From assembly GCF_002938435.1 (NCBI RefSeq), contig NZ_POQT01000018.1:1-64000 (forward strand): a stretch of 64,000 nt of DNA, given 5' to 3'. The translations under genes and the position numbers were made by a program. The DNA is from Blastococcus saxobsidens (GTDB lineage: Bacteria; Actinomycetota; Actinomycetes; Mycobacteriales; Geodermatophilaceae). The notes beneath the pieces were generated by a model. It ran no database searches. It had not been told where the DNA came from and saw only the letters and a program-made list of their open reading frames with translations. Below are positions 60,341 to 64,000 of this stretch, in pieces (the first letter of the stretch is position 1; every line of letters begins with the position of its first letter).

Positions 60341-61167
60341 GAGGGCTCCCGCAGGACGACGCCGTCGCCGGTGACGTCGATGAGCACGCGGCGGGCGGGA
60401 AACCGGGCCAGCGCCTCCTCGGGCAGCTGCACCCGGCCGTCGCCGTCGATGACCGCCAGCCGGCGGCCGGCCACCTCCTCGTGGGAGACGGCACCGGAGC
60501 GCAGGTGGATGACCTGGTCGGCGGCGCTCGCGGCCAGCGGGTCGTGGGTGGCCATGACGACGGTGGTGCCGGTGCGGGTGAGCTCGGAGACGGCGGTGAG
60601 GAGGTCGGCGGTCGTGGCGCTGTCCAGCTCGCTGGTGGGCTCGTCGGCCATGACGAGCGCCGGCCGGCCGATCACCGCCTGTGCGAACGCGAGCCGCTGC
60701 TGCTCCCCGCCGGAGAGCTGCCCCGGCAGGTGCTCGGCCCTGTGGGCGATGCCGAGCAGGTCGAGCAGCTCGGCCCCCTCACGCCGCGCCTCGGCACGGC
60801 CGACGCCGCGATAGCGGGCGGCCATCGCCAGGTGCTCGTGCCCGGTGAGGTGCGGCAGCAGGTTCTGCGGCGGGCGGGCGAAGACGTAGCCGATGTGCCG
60901 GCGGCGCAGCGCCCGCAGCCGCCGGGCCGACAGGCCGGTGAGGGGGTGCCCGGCGACCTCCGCCCGCCCGGCGGTGGGCCGGTCCTGCGCGGCGAGGATC
61001 CTCAGCAGCGAGCTCTTGCCCGAGCCCGACGGGCCGGTGATGGCGGTCAGGCGCCCGGCGGGGACGACGGCGTCCACGCCTTTGAGCGCGTGCACCTCGC
61101 CACTGGGCGACCAGTAGATGCGGACCAGTCCCTCACAGGTGGCCGCAGGGGTGCCGTCATGTCGCAT
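60337..61167 (-). CDS. ABC transporter ATP-binding protein (LolD/MacB-like), 2
   Basis: 276 residues: Walker A ITGPSGSGKSSLLR, signature LSGGEQQR, Walker B LVMADEPTSELDSA and switch ATHDPLA. After the ATPase core there is an extra ~60-residue C-terminal piece (RLAVIDGDGRVQLPEEALARF) that looks like a small regulatory or SpoVT-like beta segment. It overlaps the end of the permease gene by 11 bp. Two different ATPases may form a heterodimer on the single long permease. Confidence 0.9.
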   Translation of the reverse strand: MRHDGTPAATCEGLVRIYWSPSGEVHALKGVDAVVPAGRLTAITGPSGSGKSSLLRILAAQDRPTAGRAEVAGHPLTGLSARRLRALRRRHIGYVFARPPQNLLPHLTGHEHLAMAARYRGVGRAEARREGAELLDLLGIAHRAEHLPGQLSGGEQQRLAFAQAVIGRPALVMADEPTSELDSATTADLLTAVSELTRTGTTVVMATHDPLAASAADQVIHLRSGAVSHEEVAGRRLAVIDGDGRVQLPEEALARFPARRVLIDVTGDGVVLREPS

Positions 61168-63865
61168 CGCGCATCACCTGCCCTCCGGTCGCCCGGCGGG
61201 CGGTCCGGCCGACCAGCCACGAGCCGATGACGGTGACCAGCACGACGCCGGCACCGACCGCCGCGATGCTGCCCCACGGAACGGCGAACACGGCCTCCGG
61301 TTCGAGCGAGGGCACCGGGTCCAGCACCCGCAGCACCAGGGCCGAGGCGGGCAGCGCGACGACGACCGCGACCAGCGCGGAGAGACCGGCGAGCAGGCCG
61401 ATCTCCAGGCCGGCGGAGACGTCGGCCGCCCGGTCGGTCATGCCCATGCGGCGCAGCAGCAGCCCGGCCACCGTGCGCCGCCGCTGCTGGGCGACGGCGT
61501 GCATCGTGACGCCGACCAGCCCCAGCACCCCGGCCGCCAGGGCGACCGCGCGCAGGTAGTCCAGCGACCAGGTCTGCGCGGTCAGCTCGGGACGGGCGGT
61601 GAACGCGTCGGCCGTCGTCGGCTGGTCCTGGGCCGACGGCACGTATCCCGTCGCGGCGAGGGAGTCGAGGACTCCGACGAGCTCCCCGCGGGACCAGACC
61701 TCGCGGGCCAGCACGAGCGCTGGGTCGCGCCCGGCCTCCTCGACGGCGGCCAGGTAGGCGTCCCACTCGGCCACGACCAGGGGCTCGCTCGAGCTCTGCC
61801 CGGGAAAGGCCTCCGCGCGGCCGACCACCTGCACGGGCATCGAGTAGTAGCCGAAGTCGAGCGTGAGCTCGCCGTCGGTCCCGTCGACGACGCCGTCGGC
61901 CACGTCTCCGGCGACCAGCACCGGGACCCGCTGACCGCCGTCGCCGGCCAGCGCCGTCATGAGCTCGTCCAGCGGGCGGTCGGCGAGGCCCTCGTCCCAG
62001 CGGACGACGCCGGCCACTGCGTCCGGCCGGACGACCAGCACGTTCACCCGGGCGGCGCCGGGCAGCAGCGTCGCCTCCCGCTCCACGCCCACGACCATGG
62101 CACCGGGAGGAAGCTCCCGGCCGGTGGTGTCCGCGCCGATGGGGACGACGACGTCGCTGCCGGTCGCCACCGCCGCCTTGGTCGCGATCGTGCGGTCGGT
62201 GGACGAGCCCAGCGCCCCGGCGTAGACGACCAGGCCCAGCGAGAGCGCCGTCGTCACCACCACGAGGCGGGCGGCACCCTGCCCGGCCAGCACCCGCCGG
62301 GCGGCGAGGAACGGGCCCACGGGCAGCCGGCGCAGCCTGCCCCCCGGACCGGTGGCCAGCCGCGGCAGCGCCGCGGTCAGCGCCCCGGCGACGACCACCG
62401 TGATCAGCAGCGGCACGACCAGGGTCAGGACGTCGATGCCGCCGCCCTCGGCCGCCGGCTCCGCGGTGAACAGCGGCACGGTCGCGACCACGGCGAGCAC
62501 GGCGGTGATCGCCAGCCACGGCACCCGGGCGAGCACGTGGGCGGCCTGCCCGCTGCCGATGGAGTCCAGCCGGGTGACCAGGACGGCGGTGACGACGGCG
62601 ACGACGGCCACCGCGGCGATCCCGCCTCCCGCGAGGACGGCGAGCGACCGGCCGAGGACGCCGGGCGGGATCGTGTCGGCGGGGCCGAGCCGCTGCACCA
62701 GCAGCCAGCCGATCGCCCCACCGGCGGCCAGCCCGAGGAGCACGGGCAGCACCGCCTCCCGGGCGGCCTGGCCGGCGCCGCGGGCGGGGGAGAGGCCGCG
62801 GGCGACCAGCGAGCGCTGCTCGTCCTCGCGACGGCGCATGCGCTGCGCGGCCCAGGCGCCCACCAGCACGAGGGCGGCCACGCCCCCGCCGATGCCGACG
62901 GCGCGGACCGGCGGCTCGAGCAGCGTTCCGGTGGTGTCGACGGTCTCCAGCGCGGTGGGGAGGGCGGTCCGGCCCACCGGCGTCTGGTAGCCCTCCTCGT
63001 CCACGAGGCGGGAGACCGCCGACTCGGGCGAGGCGATCGCCGCCTGCATGCGCTGGGTGGCGCCCACGGCGTCGCGGGCGACGGCGACCGGCAGGCCCGG
63101 ATCCAGCGGGAGGAACCACTCCAGGAAGAGGTGCTCCTCGAGCGCGGCGGCGGTCGCCACGGCGGTGTCCCGCGGGGCGAGCACCGCCGGTGGGGGGTGG
63201 ACGAGGTTGCCGCTGCGCTCGTCGAGCCGGGGCAGGAAGAGGAAGCTGTGCGGCTGCCAGGTCTCCGGCAGGGGGGTGGTGAGGTCGGCGTAGACCCCGC
63301 CGACCACCAGCTCCGCCCCGCCGGGCCGCATCGAAGGGGTGACCGGCAGGCGGTCGCCCGGACCGAGGCCGGATCGTTCCGCCATGCGCTGCGGGATGAG
63401 GACGCCGGTGTCGGTCGCCTGTCCGGCCACTATCTCCAGGCCCTCGAACGAGCCGGTGCGGAACACCAGCTGCGCGTAGCCGCCCCCCTCGGGACCGGTG
63501 AACAGAATCGGGTCCATCAGGAAGCCGATCGTCTCCGGCAGCCCGAGGCCGTCCTGGTCGACGCGGGCCCGGCGGGCCGCCTCGGTGACCGCCTCGTCGA
63601 GCTCGGTGGCCCGGGAGATGCGGGTGTCGGAGGTGCGCTGCCGGCGGGCCTGGGTGGTGGTGCCCAGCGTCGCACCGAGCACCGTCTCGCTCAGCCGGTC
63701 GCGCTCCTGCTCCCAGGCGCCCTGCTCGGCGCTGGCGACCATGAGCGGCGCGGACACCAGCGCGGCGGCGAGGACGGCGACCAGCACGACCAGGCCCAGC
63801 GCCTGCCCCGGCACCGGCAGCAGCCGGAGGCGGAGGTGGCGCAGCGCCGCCCGGATCGTGATCAT
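61157..63865 (-). CDS. FtsX/MacB-type ABC transporter permease (902 residues)
   Basis: A large two-FtsX-block permease: helix 1 (ALGLVVLVAVLAAALVSAPL), a long extracytoplasmic domain (about 45-310), three helices (LVLVGAWAAQRM, VLPVLLGLAAGGAIGWLLV, LAVLAGGGIAAVAVVAVVTAVL), a middle block, then a second FtsX set near the C-terminus (AVALAAGVLGLVGVTMHAVAQ, LLAGLSALVAVVVALPASALV, VGAGVVLVTVIGSWLVG). It resembles lipoprotein/peptide-export or envelope-stress permeases of actinobacteria. The substrate is unknown. ATG 63865 is chosen as TAGGTT lies 7 nt upstream. Confidence 0.88.
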   Translation of the reverse strand: MITIRAALRHLRLRLLPVPGQALGLVVLVAVLAAALVSAPLMVASAEQGAWEQERDRLSETVLGATLGTTTQARRQRTSDTRISRATELDEAVTEAARRARVDQDGLGLPETIGFLMDPILFTGPEGGGYAQLVFRTGSFEGLEIVAGQATDTGVLIPQRMAERSGLGPGDRLPVTPSMRPGGAELVVGGVYADLTTPLPETWQPHSFLFLPRLDERSGNLVHPPPAVLAPRDTAVATAAALEEHLFLEWFLPLDPGLPVAVARDAVGATQRMQAAIASPESAVSRLVDEEGYQTPVGRTALPTALETVDTTGTLLEPPVRAVGIGGGVAALVLVGAWAAQRMRRREDEQRSLVARGLSPARGAGQAAREAVLPVLLGLAAGGAIGWLLVQRLGPADTIPPGVLGRSLAVLAGGGIAAVAVVAVVTAVLVTRLDSIGSGQAAHVLARVPWLAITAVLAVVATVPLFTAEPAAEGGGIDVLTLVVPLLITVVVAGALTAALPRLATGPGGRLRRLPVGPFLAARRVLAGQGAARLVVVTTALSLGLVVYAGALGSSTDRTIATKAAVATGSDVVVPIGADTTGRELPPGAMVVGVEREATLLPGAARVNVLVVRPDAVAGVVRWDEGLADRPLDELMTALAGDGGQRVPVLVAGDVADGVVDGTDGELTLDFGYYSMPVQVVGRAEAFPGQSSSEPLVVAEWDAYLAAVEEAGRDPALVLAREVWSRGELVGVLDSLAATGYVPSAQDQPTTADAFTARPELTAQTWSLDYLRAVALAAGVLGLVGVTMHAVAQQRRRTVAGLLLRRMGMTDRAADVSAGLEIGLLAGLSALVAVVVALPASALVLRVLDPVPSLEPEAVFAVPWGSIAAVGAGVVLVTVIGSWLVGRTARRATGGQVMRDAT

Positions 63866-63872
63866 CGCCGGG

Positions 63873-63878
63873 AACCTA
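63873..63878 (-). promoter_or_regulatory. -10 box TAGGTT of the ABC operon
   Basis: On the minus strand, TAGGTT, 7 nt, then ATG 63865. The remaining 120 bp to the window end hold no gene I can support. Confidence 0.4.
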
Positions 63879-64000
63879 TCCGGGGCCCCGGACGGTTCCG
63901 ATACCTGCGCCGGACTCGTTGCAGAGTCGTTGCTGCCGCTCAGGGCCCGAGGGTGCCGGACGGTGCTGCGACGACCGGTCCACCGTGATGTGATCACCGG

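Overview
The window is about 64 kb of very high-GC DNA with dense, short-spaced genes, many GTG starts, GTGA/ATGA stop-start overlaps, ANTAR, PASTA-kinase and SpoIIE/HATPase regulators and a class E sortase. This is an actinobacterial chromosome. The gene style, and above all an apparent UAG-encoded selenocysteine, point to Geodermatophilaceae (Blastococcus, Geodermatophilus or a close relative). No rRNA, tRNA, CRISPR array, IS element or prophage was recognised.

Layout. 1-2.2 kb: two PASTA-type Ser/Thr kinases, the first cut by the window edge. 2.2-4.7 kb: a membrane protein, cinA and an SRPBCC protein. 4.8-8.8 kb: a surface-protein locus with a class E sortase, a repeat protein ending in an LAYTG sorting signal (339-bp tandem repeats) and a Thr/Ser-rich secreted protein. 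9-19 kb: an AidB-type acyl-CoA dehydrogenase, a c-di-GMP group (GGDEF-EAL, GGDEF, PilZ), a NYN-domain protein and a pair of dynamin-like GTPases. 19-27 kb: stress/sigma-control proteins (two HATPase anti-sigma-like proteins, GAF-ANTAR, GAF/PAS/PP2C phosphatase) around a decayed patch (frameshifted nucleoside hydrolase, truncated permease, odd repeat-motif ORF, low-coding stretch). 27-35 kb: thiamine genes under two divergent TPP riboswitches: thiO-thiS-thiG-tenI-like with a CytX-like permease on the minus strand; two TenA-family genes, then thiM-thiE-thiD, on the plus strand. 35-43 kb: mntH, a frameshifted SDR, GNAT, hydrolase, oxidoreductase, msrA, haloalkane dehalogenase and an rRNA methyltransferase-like protein. 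43-51 kb: PRTase, MEDS-HATPase sensor, PAS-GGDEF, LigC-type ligase, MerR-SulP and small proteins. 51-54 kb: TetR locus, then the selenoprotein candidate. 54-64 kb: MarR-controlled ABC exporter, old-yellow-enzyme homologue, PAS-GGDEF, GAF-EAL and a two-ATPase plus FtsX-type permease ABC operon.

Main discovery. The gene at 52410-53069 encodes a 219-residue thioredoxin-fold (redoxin-like) protein interrupted only by one in-frame TAG at codon 27. The TAG lies exactly where a redox cysteine belongs (W-x-P-Y-C), and 14 nt beyond it is a hairpin with a GGUCC loop like a bacterial SECIS. This fits selenocysteine read at UAG rather than UGA, a recoding I recall being reported for Geodermatophilus and Blastococcus. 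The machinery (selA, selB, selD, tRNA-Sec) is not in this window.

Other signals: three copies of a long intergenic palindrome sharing the arm GGCATGGGAAGCGATAC (36.6, 40.9 and 56.1 kb); a recurrent arrangement of a TANNNT-like -10 box ending 6-7 nt before the start codon, suggesting widespread leaderless transcription and useful for fixing starts; and three disrupted genes.
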